This document shows, piece after piece, positions 35,151 through 44,582 of a stretch of DNA of 64,000 nucleotides; the first letter of the stretch is position 1; the number at the start of each line of letters is the position of its first letter. The notes below the pieces were generated by a model, which worked only from the letters and a program-made list of their open reading frames with translations, made no database searches and was not told the DNA's origin. The position numbers and the translations under genes were made by a program. The stretch comes from Desulfosporosinus nitroreducens (lineage in GTDB: Bacteria > Bacillota > Desulfitobacteriia > Desulfitobacteriales > Desulfitobacteriaceae), in the NCBI RefSeq assembly GCF_023897015.1, contig NZ_JAMHFY010000005.1, positions 124,001-188,000 on the forward strand. The letters are read 5' to 3'.

Positions 35151-35291
35151 CTCATTGCACCTCTTTTAATTAGCATACTCCAAAGGGCTTGGATGCCTAA
35201 GGTGCTCCAATTCTGACTTCCCGCGTTACCATTACGCCATCCTAACGTGAAAGAAGTCTTTGCTATCGAGCAACTTCAAGATCTCTTCTGT

Positions 35292-35651
35292 TCAGGGATT
35301 AATTTCCTCAAAACCTATCGGCATTGCATCTTGAATTGCCTCGCCAATAATCTTTTGAATATCATTAACCATGCAAGATACTTCGAATTCAGCTTCCAAA
35401 TACTCCCTGGCAGTCGGGTTTATGCTTACCAAACTGTATAATCGTTCTAATTCTTGCTGCTTTTCCTCACTAACCTCTTGCTCTAACATTTGAGCTTCGC
35501 GGATCTCCCATTGTTTCAATTGGAATTCGCGAACCATCTTGTGATTATTAGCATCACTCATAACCTTTTCTTTTGATTTAAGGAACTGCTTGAATTGATC
35601 AGACTCCTTAAGTGTACGAGCTAACTCGTGGGCCAAATCAGTAGTAGCCAT
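35292..35651 (-). CDS. YlbF-family protein
   Basis: 119-residue helical protein of the YlbF/YmcA (Com_YlbF) family: ARTLKESDQFKQFLKSKEKV, then NPTAREYLEAEFEVSCMVNDIQKIIGEAI. In Bacillus, YlbF, YmcA and YaaT form a complex that tunes RNase Y and affects competence, biofilm and sporulation. Which family member this is cannot be settled here. GGGAAGGG precedes the ATG. Confidence 0.8.
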   Translation of the reverse strand: MATTDLAHELARTLKESDQFKQFLKSKEKVMSDANNHKMVREFQLKQWEIREAQMLEQEVSEEKQQELERLYSLVSINPTAREYLEAEFEVSCMVNDIQKIIGEAIQDAMPIGFEEINP

Positions 35652-35794
35652 ATCCCTTCCCTCTCCTCTGTCCGTACCTATCTATGTCTTTATTCTTAAT
35701 ATCTCATTATATAGAATTTTATTGGAAGAGACAAATACAAGAAACTTGGCAAGTATAAAATAAAAGTTATACTTTCTGACTAAACTCTTGAAAG

Positions 35795-36490
35795 TCAAAC
35801 ATCCTCAGCCTTATTCACAATTTGTTCCAACAAGTCAAAAGCCTGTAACCGGCTAAACGACAATAAATCTGTCCATTGTTCTCGGGAAATAATCCAGGGA
35901 CTGTGCACAGCCGCTCGACTTGCAAACCCGAGTGGACATCCGCCATACATTTTTTCCAAACGGCGTTGGGCGAGGCTTATAGGTCCGGGTGGATGAGCAT
36001 TGCAGGTTATCGGTTCTAAGCACAACACAGGCTCACTCTCATAGGTCACTGATAAACTGAACTTAGAGAGCTGCCTTATCCCTACTTTATCGTGACTAAT
36101 CGGCCCCTCTAAAGGGACCGGGTCCGGTTGGATAACCCCGCCAAGTTTCTGCCAAAAGCTCTTTTCAGAGAGACTGGCATTAGAAACACATACCCCCAAA
36201 GCTCCCATTTGTAAGGCGAAACGAACGACAAAACGAGCAAAATCACACTCCACATTTCCCTTTAAGGACAGGCCATCTATAATAACAAGCCTTTCAGCGC
36301 TGCTTAAAGTTAGATCTCCAATTCCCGCATCTCCCAATTGAACCACATTATAACCAGGCAATATTTGAATTTGTGGATTTAACCCAGTTCCTTTTTCGGT
36401 CAGAAAGGCGCCAAGGGCTAAGGCCCAATCCTTTAGGCCGTCTTCATTCCATTCTGAACGGGGAGAAAGCGCAATTTCTATCCAAGGCAT
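35795..36490 (-). CDS. Uncharacterised protein with Cys/His-Pro motifs
   Basis: 231-residue soluble protein that I do not recognise. Visible features are a central Gly-rich LGDAGIGDL segment, CNAHPPGPISLAQRRLE, and YGGCPLGFASRAAVHSPW near the C-terminus, which look conserved or metal/nucleotide-related. AAGGAGATAAG precedes ATG 36490. It lies between ylbF and the nuclease-like gene on the same strand. Confidence 0.6.
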   Translation of the reverse strand: MPWIEIALSPRSEWNEDGLKDWALALGAFLTEKGTGLNPQIQILPGYNVVQLGDAGIGDLTLSSAERLVIIDGLSLKGNVECDFARFVVRFALQMGALGVCVSNASLSEKSFWQKLGGVIQPDPVPLEGPISHDKVGIRQLSKFSLSVTYESEPVLCLEPITCNAHPPGPISLAQRRLEKMYGGCPLGFASRAAVHSPWIISREQWTDLLSFSRLQAFDLLEQIVNKAEDV

Positions 36491-36580
36491 TTTCTTATCT
36501 CCTTCACAACCGACTCAACACATATATACTTATTTAGTGTTTCACCGAAGTGTGAAGTCTATCCAAGTCCATCCCAAGTT

Positions 36581-37078
36581 TTAGCGTAATCGTTTTAACA
36601 GGGTCCAACGCCTCTGCACAAAGTCATAAAACAGCAACCATATAATTTTAAAATCAGAAGGAGGCACAACAATACTTGAGGCGTAAACCTGGAAATTACA
36701 CATGTGAAATAGCGGAGAAACCACCCTAATTAAGAGGGCTAAAGGGTACTCATGATTGTATCCTTTAGCTTTCTCGCTCTTTTGTTGTAACAAAGCATTA
36801 AGCCTTCGCACGTACCCCTCAATGTATTCGGGAGCCGGAGGATGATCTGGTTCACGAGATCGTCCAAAAACATACCGCGCTTCCTCAGAATCGTAAAAAA
36901 GGTGGGTCACCTCCACACCTAGGCGTGTGCCATCTATTTGATTTTCAATCACAATGTCCGGCCGATCTGAATGCATGAAAACTTTATAATTCTCTCCTTG
37001 TTGTCTGCTTAATATTTCCACCAAAGCCTGAGCCGCACTTTCTTCAATGAGCCATTTCTCATCAAGCACATCTGCCAA
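36581..37078 (-). CDS. Restriction-endonuclease-fold-like protein, uncertain
   Basis: 165-residue protein. SDRPDIVIENQIDGTRLGVEVTHL (about 37-60) has the shape of a PD-(D/E)xK nuclease core: Pro-Asp, a hairpin, then Glu-x-Thr on the next strand. The usual Lys is Thr, so it may be inactive or use a variant metal site. TTG 37078 is the start, seven bases after GGGGTG and 12 bases beyond the PHP stop. The function is not known. Confidence 0.55.
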   Translation of the reverse strand: MADVLDEKWLIEESAAQALVEILSRQQGENYKVFMHSDRPDIVIENQIDGTRLGVEVTHLFYDSEEARYVFGRSREPDHPPAPEYIEGYVRRLNALLQQKSEKAKGYNHEYPLALLIRVVSPLFHMCNFQVYASSIVVPPSDFKIIWLLFYDFVQRRWTLLKRLR

Positions 37079-37090
37079 AGTGTGTCACCC

Positions 37091-37852
37091 CTAATCTAGC
37101 GAATAACTTACTTTATCGAATTTGGCAAATCCAACGACCGATTGAACACCAATCTGGCGTAACAACAGACTCGCTTCATCCAGATCCCGTCCCACATTTT
37201 CCGCACAATGGGCATCTGACCCTAAGGTGAACCCAATCCCTCGCCGCTGAATCTCCTCGATTAAACGTCTTTCTGGATAAAATTCTTGAACTGGTTTATA
37301 TCGGCCGTTAGTATTAACTTCCAGAATTAAACCCTGTTCAGCAACCGCCGTTAACGCCTCATCCGCTAGAGTTAAGATATCCTTTCCAGGCCGGGCTCCG
37401 AATACTTTAATAAGGTCTAGGTGGCCGATCGTTGTAAACAACCCACTTTTAGCGGCCAGCGTCACTACTTCAAAATACCTGGCATAAAAGTCATCAACAT
37501 CTTTCTTGCGATGCATGTGTTCTTCTTCCGGAATATCAAAGATCCAGCCGTCAAACTCATGGACCGACCCTATCACAAAATCGAAGGGAAACTGATTGAT
37601 CAGGTTCTTGATTCTTTCTTCTTCATGAGGGCGATATTCTGCCTCGAACCCGATTCGTACTGCTATATTAGGATAATCTTCGGCAACTTCCAGGATTAAG
37701 GGGAAGTTCATTTGATTCCAGTAATAGTCATGATCCGCAAACCCGATTTCTTTTAACCCCCGTCGGGTCGCTTCATCCAAAAAGGCCCGAATATTTTCTC
37801 GGTTAGCCTCCCGATCGTTATGCCCGAGAAGGTGAACATGTAAATCCAACAT
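37091..37852 (-). CDS. PHP-domain phosphoesterase (HisK-like)
   Basis: 253-residue PHP metal-dependent phosphatase related to histidinol-phosphatase. The trinuclear metal ligands can be read as DLHVHLLGH, FADHDYYW, GSVHEFDGW, IGHLDL and LGSDAHCAENVG. No his genes adjoin it, so the substrate may be a different phosphate ester. It forms a unit with the downstream nuclease-like gene (12-base gap) and follows tldE closely. Confidence 0.85.
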   Translation of the reverse strand: MLDLHVHLLGHNDREANRENIRAFLDEATRRGLKEIGFADHDYYWNQMNFPLILEVAEDYPNIAVRIGFEAEYRPHEEERIKNLINQFPFDFVIGSVHEFDGWIFDIPEEEHMHRKKDVDDFYARYFEVVTLAAKSGLFTTIGHLDLIKVFGARPGKDILTLADEALTAVAEQGLILEVNTNGRYKPVQEFYPERRLIEEIQRRGIGFTLGSDAHCAENVGRDLDEASLLLRQIGVQSVVGFAKFDKVSYSLD

Positions 37853-37876
37853 CTCTAAACGGTTCCTCCCCTGTCT

Positions 37877-39196
37877 CTAAAGAGTTTGTACTCCGGTCCT
37901 TATAATTAGATATGGATGCGTATCGAGGTCAGACAATGCCGTCTTTGTGGTTGGCGCTGCCAAATCCGCAAAGAAGTTACCGGATAATTTCACATCCGTC
38001 TTTCCTGCGATTTGACCCTTTAAAATTCTTAAGCTGTGAGGTGCACTAAGAGAATACGAGCCAGAAACCGAGTCCTGCGTATGTAACCCCAGCACAGACA
38101 AGATAAGAACTCCATCGTCAATCCCCTGTAAAGCTTGAACCCAAGGAACCTCAGCCTGGTGCTTAAGGTACAGTCCCGCCGTTCCTTGCGGAACAGCCGT
38201 TGGTTTAGTGCCCCATCGCACCGCATCTTTAACTTTCAGAAAGGGAGTCTTTAATTGGCCGTCCTGCACCAATACTGTTTGATTTGCGGGGACCCCCTCA
38301 GGCGTAACTAGATAAGACCCCAATTCCAACGGACGAAGCGGGTCAATTATTAAGGAGAACTGTTCGTGAAATACTTGTGTGTGATCTAGAAAACTCTCTT
38401 TTGAAAAAGCCCCTTGCCCCTCAATCACTCGATCTCCGGAAAAATTCGGAAGCACAAACTGCCTGAGCATGTCTTCCGTCATAGAAGGTGCAAGAATAAC
38501 TTGAGTCTTAGGTCCGACAGGAGTTGCTTCCTTCTGCATCCATTCGTATTGATTCACCGTCTGACCCCATAACTCCTCCTGTTCTTTCGGTTGAATTAGT
38601 CGGCGCTTAGCAAACCCACCCCCAATCAAACTATCAAAGGAAAACCAGGACATAAATTGAGACTGCTGATAGGTAACAGCCAGCCCAGTTGAAGTACGAA
38701 CATGCCGATAACCCCAAGCCGCCTGGATACTTCCCTGCATTTTAGCTTGTGAAGGTTTATCACTCAGCCAACAATTTACTTGATCAAATAAAAGCTTGTC
38801 ATCTCCGGAAATGATCTTTTTAATAGCTCTGTCCTCTACCGCAACAAGGGGTAAGGATTCCGGAAATGGTATATGTACAGCATCCGGGTCTTCATAGGAG
38901 GCCTGTCTCCATTGTTCCAATTGCTTAGTCCAATATTCCGGACTGATTGAAAACGGAAGTTGAACCATAGCCTGACTGCATGTCCCATCCGCCCACACCA
39001 AAAAAACATCCCCGCTCTCCCCTTGACGATAACTTGGAGGAGTATAGACACTGCCCGGCGAATTATCTTTTATTCCCAAGGCCACCACTTCTGATTCATG
39101 AACCACAATCCGCCAAGCTGAGAGCCTGAGCTCCTCCTTCTTCGGCGACTGCTGGGATTGGTAGAGCAGATCCTCTAACTGCGCTATAAGTTTCAT
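37877..39196 (-). CDS. TldE/PmbA-type subunit
   Basis: 439-residue non-catalytic partner of TldD. It lacks the zinc HExxxH motif but keeps the fold; recognisable segments are DPLRPLELGSYLVTPEGVPA and the C-terminal SGNFFADLAAP. The TldD-TldE heterodimer degrades unfolded peptides and trims some ribosomally made peptides. The four-base overlap with tldD (ATGA) supports complex formation. The sequence is divergent, so subunit identity rests partly on context. Confidence 0.8.
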   Translation of the reverse strand: MKLIAQLEDLLYQSQQSPKKEELRLSAWRIVVHESEVVALGIKDNSPGSVYTPPSYRQGESGDVFLVWADGTCSQAMVQLPFSISPEYWTKQLEQWRQASYEDPDAVHIPFPESLPLVAVEDRAIKKIISGDDKLLFDQVNCWLSDKPSQAKMQGSIQAAWGYRHVRTSTGLAVTYQQSQFMSWFSFDSLIGGGFAKRRLIQPKEQEELWGQTVNQYEWMQKEATPVGPKTQVILAPSMTEDMLRQFVLPNFSGDRVIEGQGAFSKESFLDHTQVFHEQFSLIIDPLRPLELGSYLVTPEGVPANQTVLVQDGQLKTPFLKVKDAVRWGTKPTAVPQGTAGLYLKHQAEVPWVQALQGIDDGVLILSVLGLHTQDSVSGSYSLSAPHSLRILKGQIAGKTDVKLSGNFFADLAAPTTKTALSDLDTHPYLIIRTGVQTL

Positions 39197-40686
39197 GCCT
39201 GTTCACCTCCTAAACTCACTTGTTGATCCGCATCCATGAGCAGGTATCGATGACTTCCGCCGCTTGATGCCACGGATTGCCCACCCTTTCCGCAAGTTCC
39301 TATAGCATCGTAACACCCTTCACCTAACCCGCCACGGATTGCCTCTAAAGCAGAAAGAATTTTCCCACTAAAAATCGAAGGCTGGTAAATCGGCAGATCA
39401 GGGTTAGCAACATCAATAATCCCGTCACATTGGAAGACGAAATCCCCTGTTTTGGGATTCACTTGACCGCCGCGATATCCTAACAGTAGTAAATTCTTTT
39501 CCCCTTCACGCAACTCGCCGTGCTCCAGGAGGGTTTCCCTGACAGCTTTAACTTCATCCATCAAATGCTCAGCTGGTGTCAATGGAAGCATGCGGTCAAC
39601 TTGCAAACGGATATTGCTCATGCGAGGCAATGGAATATGCCCGTAACTCTCCGCACGCCCAGCTCCTGTTATCGGCATTCCTGCTTCTACAGCCGAAAAG
39701 ATATCCCCCAGCCCAGCTTCTAACACTCCATCTCGCACTATCGTCACAGTCTGTCTGGGAAGGCCATTGGCCGAATAAGGTTGATTCGCCCAGTCCCCAA
39801 CGAGCGGACCATCGATAATATTCACGCCCGGCCTTGCTACACGCAGTCCCTGCCTCAGTTTTCCTGCTTCACCAAGTACAGATTCGTTCATATGATCAGA
39901 TTCCACGGCATGTCCAAATGCCTCGTGCGCCAGCCCTTTTGCCAACCCATAATCAATAATCAGCGGATAATGGCCGCTCGGCAACTGGGGTGCACCACAG
40001 ACTGCCATTGCAAATTCAGCCCGGTCCATCGCCTTTTTCTCTAGTACATGATCTTCGAGTTCCTCAATAAGCAGAGTCGCATCCACTCCGCTGCGGTGAA
40101 TCAACGTACTCTGAGCCTTGCCCTGATTTCGCACCGTCCCTTGATGCATCAGCACTGCTCGCGGAATGACAAAAGACACCAACGTCCCATCCGACCTTCC
40201 GATACACCACGTCTCTTCAACCTGGCGATAACTCGATTGCCACACTCCCTCAGGGAAAGAGCTCCGCAAACGAACATGTAGCTTCATCACCATCTCTTCA
40301 AGCTCAGCTAAAGGAATTTCCTCAAATCCTTTTTGAGCGGAATTCTCTACCTCCTCCTGAACCCGAGGAGCTTCCCAAATCTGCCGATTTCTCTTCGACC
40401 CGATTTCCTCATTTCTGCGAGCCAATTGAATCGCTTTTTCTACGAGTTTGCGGCCAACCCCTTCTTCGAAAACATCCGAAGTGGCAAAGCCCGATGCTCC
40501 TTTTTCCGTGAATGCTTGGACACCAAACCCACTGTCTTCCCCTGTTGATACCCTTTCAAAGCGCCCATTACTTAAGCGCATACTCCATTCTCGACGAGAT
40601 TGAGCACGCACTATAAAGTAGCCTTCTATTCCCTTTGTCTCTTCCAAAACAGATTGGACCAACACCTTGATTTCTTTTTGCTCCAA
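39193..40686 (-). CDS. tldD: Zinc metalloprotease TldD
   Basis: 497-residue catalytic subunit of the TldD-TldE peptidase. The zinc motif is HEAFGHAVE (His-Glu-x3-His) in LAKGLAHEAFGHAVESDH, and the family C-terminal segment GYRGGQVNPKTGDFVFQCDG is present. Translation is coupled to the TldE gene. Confidence 0.92.
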   Translation of the reverse strand: MEQKEIKVLVQSVLEETKGIEGYFIVRAQSRREWSMRLSNGRFERVSTGEDSGFGVQAFTEKGASGFATSDVFEEGVGRKLVEKAIQLARRNEEIGSKRNRQIWEAPRVQEEVENSAQKGFEEIPLAELEEMVMKLHVRLRSSFPEGVWQSSYRQVEETWCIGRSDGTLVSFVIPRAVLMHQGTVRNQGKAQSTLIHRSGVDATLLIEELEDHVLEKKAMDRAEFAMAVCGAPQLPSGHYPLIIDYGLAKGLAHEAFGHAVESDHMNESVLGEAGKLRQGLRVARPGVNIIDGPLVGDWANQPYSANGLPRQTVTIVRDGVLEAGLGDIFSAVEAGMPITGAGRAESYGHIPLPRMSNIRLQVDRMLPLTPAEHLMDEVKAVRETLLEHGELREGEKNLLLLGYRGGQVNPKTGDFVFQCDGIIDVANPDLPIYQPSIFSGKILSALEAIRGGLGEGCYDAIGTCGKGGQSVASSGGSHRYLLMDADQQVSLGGEQA

Positions 40687-40938
40687 AAGTAACCCTCCTA
40701 TATCAACATCTGGTACAAATATGCTTAATAACCAGTTTTACTACTCATAATGGATATATTATACCACGTAAAAAAATTAGAAACTCTTTGAAAAACTTTA
40801 AAAACTTTCTAAATATAGGTTAACCTTAACTACCTATGAAAATAACCAATTTTCTTCCTTTCGATTATACCGATTTGGCGAACCACGCACTTCGTTCTTT
40901 GACCCTCGAAATTGGACCAACCCCTAAGTAATCCTTGG

Positions 40939-40982
40939 AAAAAAATATATCCCGAGGTTAGTATAAATACTAAAGCCTCAGG
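40939..40982 (-). terminator. Terminator downstream of the acetyltransferase gene
   Basis: CCTGAGG...TTTAGTAT pairs with TACTAA...CCTCGGG (small bulge) and is followed on minus by ATATATTTTTTT. The remaining 40687-40938 is AT-rich and holds no gene I can see. Confidence 0.6.
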
Positions 40983-41037
40983 ACATGATTTTAATAGTCT
41001 CACTTTTATTTTTTATCCCCACTCCTCTCTTTACTTC

Positions 41038-41070
41038 ACTTGCGACAGTAAATCCGTCGCAAGCTTTTTT
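41038..41070 (+). terminator. Plus-strand terminator without an annotated gene
   Basis: CTTGCGAC and GTCGCAAG form an 8-bp stem with a 9-base loop, then CTTTTTTATTATT on plus. The flanking genes are on minus. It could end a small plus-strand RNA from the 40687-41037 spacer, for which no promoter was found. Confidence 0.55.
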
Positions 41071-41071
41071 A

Positions 41072-41563
41072 TTATTCTACATTTTTAACCAATAGTTTGC
41101 GTTCCTCTGCAAAACCGAAATTCTCGTAAAGTCGAAGTGCTTTCACATTATGACTGCTAACCGCAAGACCTAGGTATGGAATTTCATGTTCTCGACAATA
41201 GTCTTCCGCAGCCTTAAGCAACACCTGTCCGGCCCCTTTACCCCTCCACTCTGGAAGGACCACAATATCCATAATCCACCCTTGAGTGATCCCAGTTAAC
41301 TCTTCCTGAGATGAACCATGAAGAACCAAATATCCGATTGGCCGTGCACTAGAATCCTCGTCCTGTTCCGGCTCCTCAACAATGAACACTGTAGATTTTG
41401 ACTGCTCAATCCAGGTCCAAAACCCTCGAAGATATTCCTCTCTGTACTTGAGCGTTACCTCCATTGGTTGCCTGCGCCATGGGGAAATACTCTCTGGAAT
41501 CCCAATTTTCCCAAGAGCATAAATAAAAGGCCAATCACGAACATTTCCTTGACGAACTCGCAT
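41072..41563 (-). CDS. GNAT-family N-acetyltransferase
   Basis: 163-residue acetyl-CoA-dependent transferase. The motif A pantetheine loop is PEWRGKGAGQVLLKAAEDY, and ALRLYENFGFAEERK is the typical C-terminal strand-helix. Slightly RimI-like, but the substrate is not determinable. AGAGGTG lies seven bases before ATG 41563. Confidence 0.88.
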   Translation of the reverse strand: MRVRQGNVRDWPFIYALGKIGIPESISPWRRQPMEVTLKYREEYLRGFWTWIEQSKSTVFIVEEPEQDEDSSARPIGYLVLHGSSQEELTGITQGWIMDIVVLPEWRGKGAGQVLLKAAEDYCREHEIPYLGLAVSSHNVKALRLYENFGFAEERKLLVKNVE

Positions 41564-41764
41564 ATAATCACCTCTTAGGCTAACTTATGCAATCATCTCC
41601 AGTATCGCTTTCACCTATAAACAATATTCTTGATCAATTCCGAGATTCCCACTTAGCTGAACGAGTTCACTCAGACGAGTTTTCCCCCAGAAGCACTAGT
41701 AAAATAGCGCTTTTTTTATTTGTGGGAAAGTTTTCGTGCTAAAAGGATTTGGCTAAGTAAGTTC

Positions 41765-41792
41765 TTGACACTTTTCTTGCTCAATATATTTA
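41765..41792 (+). promoter_or_regulatory. Candidate promoter of the Na/Pi transporter gene
   Basis: TTGACA (41765-41770), 16 bases, then TATTTA (41787-41792). The gene's ribosome site AAAGGAGGGG follows about 30 bases later. Confidence 0.5.
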
Positions 41793-41840
41793 ACAGAGAA
41801 CGTAAACAGAAAGGGACGAGATGAAAAGGAGGGGACACCA

Positions 41841-42755
41841 CTGTATATTGCTATCCTAGCGTTGGGCCTTTGCCTGCTTCTCTGGGGGATGAAAATCCTG
41901 CGGCAAGGGCTTCAATCATTTGCCGGACATCGCCTCCACCAAGCACTTCTGTGGATGACCGCAACTCCCTGGCGTGGTTTTTGGAGCGGATCAATTTCCA
42001 CGGCTCTTCTTCAATCTAGCACTGCCTTAACCGTCATGGCTGTATCTTTCGTTGATGCCGGACTCCTCCCTTTTGGCAACGCCTTCGCGCTGATTTTAGG
42101 CAGCAATATCGGCACTACTTTAACGACACAGCTCCTTGCTTTTCCCTTAGACCAGATAACCCCTTACATCATGGTTTTTGGCTCTCTTGGCTTCCTTTTT
42201 ATTCCGTCTCATTGGCGGTTTCTTTCCCAGTCGGTTTTTGGCTTAGGCGTTCTCTTCTTCGCATTAGGCTTACTCCAAGTGGGGATGGCCCCGCTCGTCG
42301 ACTTACCTGTGATTCAGAATTTCCTTAAACAGCTGGGTGACAACCATCTCCAAGGGGTAATTGCCGGAACAGCAGTATCCGCCCTGCTACATTCCTCCAA
42401 CGCCACAACAGGGATTGTTATGTTGCTTACGGCTGACGGATGGATCACCCTTCCTACTGCTCTCGCCTTCATCTTTGGCGCAAATATTGGCACCTGTTTT
42501 ACCGCTGTTTTTGCAGCTCTAGCCTCCTCACGAGCCGCTCAGCGGGTGGCATTGTTCCACGTCTTACTTAACGTATTTGGAGTACTGCTATTCTTACCTT
42601 TTGTTGAACCAATGGCCTATGGACTCACCATTATGGGAGGAAGCCTCTCGCGACAGGTTGCTAATGCTCACACCATTTTTAATCTTTTGTCCTCCCTATT
42701 GGCCTTTCCCTTATTGCCCTGGTCAACCCGGTTCCTGAAAAAAGTGCTCCCTTAA
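41841..42755 (+). CDS. Na/Pi-cotransporter family protein, probable CTG start
   Basis: About 304-residue membrane protein of the NptA/PNaS family, with two inverted repeats: LLQSSTALTVMAVS and GSNIGTTLT, then LLHSSNATTGIVML and GANIGTCFT. These QSS/HSS and NIGT motifs form the sodium and phosphate path. It lacks the C-terminal PhoU-like domain of longer homologues. AAAGGAGGGG lies six bases before CTG 41841, which would give MYIAILALGLCLLLWG. The next usable start, TTG 41862, has no ribosome site and would cut the first helix. The CTG start is an inference. Confidence 0.8.
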   Translation: MYIAILALGLCLLLWGMKILRQGLQSFAGHRLHQALLWMTATPWRGFWSGSISTALLQSSTALTVMAVSFVDAGLLPFGNAFALILGSNIGTTLTTQLLAFPLDQITPYIMVFGSLGFLFIPSHWRFLSQSVFGLGVLFFALGLLQVGMAPLVDLPVIQNFLKQLGDNHLQGVIAGTAVSALLHSSNATTGIVMLLTADGWITLPTALAFIFGANIGTCFTAVFAALASSRAAQRVALFHVLLNVFGVLLFLPFVEPMAYGLTIMGGSLSRQVANAHTIFNLLSSLLAFPLLPWSTRFLKKVLP

Positions 42756-42847
42756 AAATAGCTGCTCACCAAAGCGTTCAAGCGATGGCGGCAGCCTGTA
42801 TCCCATATTACCTGACCATGACCTTCCTGAAAGGTGAGTGAATAAAT

Positions 42848-43375
42848 TTACCCAGCGCTTCCCTTGACACCAAATTTACTCTCGATTAAGTCACAAATTC
42901 CTTGGACATCATCTAACCCAAAGCAGGGTATCCCGTTATCAAACTCAACATCACTGGCTATGGCAATAAGTTCCTCAAGTTTAGAAAAGAGCTCCTGATG
43001 AACAGCTGAGCGATAAACCTCAATCTTTGGCTTGTTAGCATGCTTATATCCTTCAGTAAAAATTACATCTACCCCCTGAATTCGGGCCAGAACCTCATCG
43101 AGGGGCTGATCGTCTGAGACGCGTTCTAAGATGGCAATCCTTTTGGGAGAGCTGATTGCCACAACATCCGCCCCAGCACGGTCATGGCGCCAGGTGTCCT
43201 TGCCTGGTTGATCCATCTCGAACCCATGGACATCATGTTTTAAGGTCGCTACCCTCCAGCCGCGGCGTTTAGCTTCACGAATAAGCTTTTCTAAGAGTGT
43301 AGTTTTCCCTGAATTAGACTTGCCGCCTACAATTGAAATAACAGGAATTTGTGAACATTCCTCTTTTTCATCCAT
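42848..43375 (-). CDS. mobB: Molybdopterin-guanine dinucleotide accessory protein MobB
   Basis: GTP-binding P-loop protein that assists attachment of GMP to molybdopterin. Walker A GGKSNSGKTTLLEKL near the N-terminus and VIFTEGYKHANKPKIEV are family signatures. 175 residues. ATG 43375 is chosen, with GGGAG seven bases upstream and one base beyond the moeA stop. An operon with moeA implies Mo- or W-dependent enzymes, such as formate dehydrogenase or reductases, elsewhere. Confidence 0.92.
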   Translation of the reverse strand: MDEKEECSQIPVISIVGGKSNSGKTTLLEKLIREAKRRGWRVATLKHDVHGFEMDQPGKDTWRHDRAGADVVAISSPKRIAILERVSDDQPLDEVLARIQGVDVIFTEGYKHANKPKIEVYRSAVHQELFSKLEELIAIASDVEFDNGIPCFGLDDVQGICDLIESKFGVKGSAG

Positions 43376-43376
43376 C

Positions 43377-44582
43377 TTAGCTCTCCCAGTCTGCAATCCA
43401 GCGTGCCATTAAGAGTTCGCCAACCTCAACAGGTCCATGATTTGCTGGTACATCCACTAGTAAATGGCTGCCAATCATAGAACGAAGGATTCCAGATCCC
43501 TGAGCAGAAGCCAGGTCCGCCCATATTACTCCATCTTTAAACACCGCCTGAGCCCGCAGGAAGCGTCGTTGTTTCCCCGGCCTGCCAAAGCAACCCGCCA
43601 TTTTAACCTGGAATTCCGCTTCTTCGGGGGTGGAACGTCCTGCTAATTTGCGAAGCGCCGGACGAACCAATAGTTCAAACGTTACCATCGCTGCTGCGGG
43701 ATTTCCTGATAATGAGAAAAAGAGTTGCTTTCCTTTTTGTCCAACAGAAACCGGGGTCCCTGGTTTTAAATTCAATTTCCAAAACAGCATATCACACCCA
43801 AACTGGGCAAGAGCATAGCGCATAATATCATAATCTCCAACAGAGGCCCCACCTGTAGATATGATCACATCAGCCTCCGCAACTTTTTCTAAGGCATCAA
43901 GCGTATCCTCTATTTGGTCGTAAACAATGGGAATGACGAGAACCTCGCACCCGGCCTCCTGAAGCATTCCACGCAAAGTGTAGCTGTTACTGTTATAGAT
44001 CTTGCCCGGGTATAATGGTTGCCCCACATCCATCAGTTCCGAACCTGTAGAGAGTAACCCAACCCGCGGACGACGGTATACCTTGACTTGATTTGTGCCA
44101 ACCGCAGCAAACAACCCAATAGCAGGCGGAGTTAAATAAAACCCTCGTTTAAGAAGAATATCCCCCTCTTGGATTTCTTCCCCTTTATGTACGATATTAG
44201 AATCTGGCAACACCGGACGAGAAATCGTCACTTTATCGCCCATCAACTCAGTGTCTTCCATACGAACTACACAGTTAGCACCAGGTGGAATCGGTGCACC
44301 GGTAAATATCTTGGCAGCCTCACCCCTAGTAATAACTCGCTCAGAAAAAGTTCCCGCTGGAATCTCACTTACAACGTTAAGCTGAAGTGGTCGAGGGTCA
44401 ACCTCAGTGGCTAGATATGCGTACCCATCCAGTGGTGAGCGAGCAAACGGAGGCATAGCAATTTGTGATATAACATCCTGAGCTAACACATGCCGATTGG
44501 CGTCTGCAAGAGAAATGCACTCCGTTTCCACCGGCTGGATGCGAGCGAGGACTAACTCCAAAGCCTCTTCTAATTCAATCAT
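43377..44582 (-). CDS. moeA: Molybdopterin molybdenumtransferase MoeA
   Basis: Inserts molybdate (or tungstate) into adenylylated molybdopterin. MPPFARSPLDGYA (domain III), the PVAAGT-like EIPAGTF, STGGASVGDYD (nucleotide-binding MPT fold) and SGNPAAAMVTFE are all present. About 401 residues. ATG 44582 lies ten bases after GAGG; ATG 44591 is three codons earlier. Confidence 0.94.
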   Translation of the reverse strand: MIELEEALELVLARIQPVETECISLADANRHVLAQDVISQIAMPPFARSPLDGYAYLATEVDPRPLQLNVVSEIPAGTFSERVITRGEAAKIFTGAPIPPGANCVVRMEDTELMGDKVTISRPVLPDSNIVHKGEEIQEGDILLKRGFYLTPPAIGLFAAVGTNQVKVYRRPRVGLLSTGSELMDVGQPLYPGKIYNSNSYTLRGMLQEAGCEVLVIPIVYDQIEDTLDALEKVAEADVIISTGGASVGDYDIMRYALAQFGCDMLFWKLNLKPGTPVSVGQKGKQLFFSLSGNPAAAMVTFELLVRPALRKLAGRSTPEEAEFQVKMAGCFGRPGKQRRFLRAQAVFKDGVIWADLASAQGSGILRSMIGSHLLVDVPANHGPVEVGELLMARWIADWES

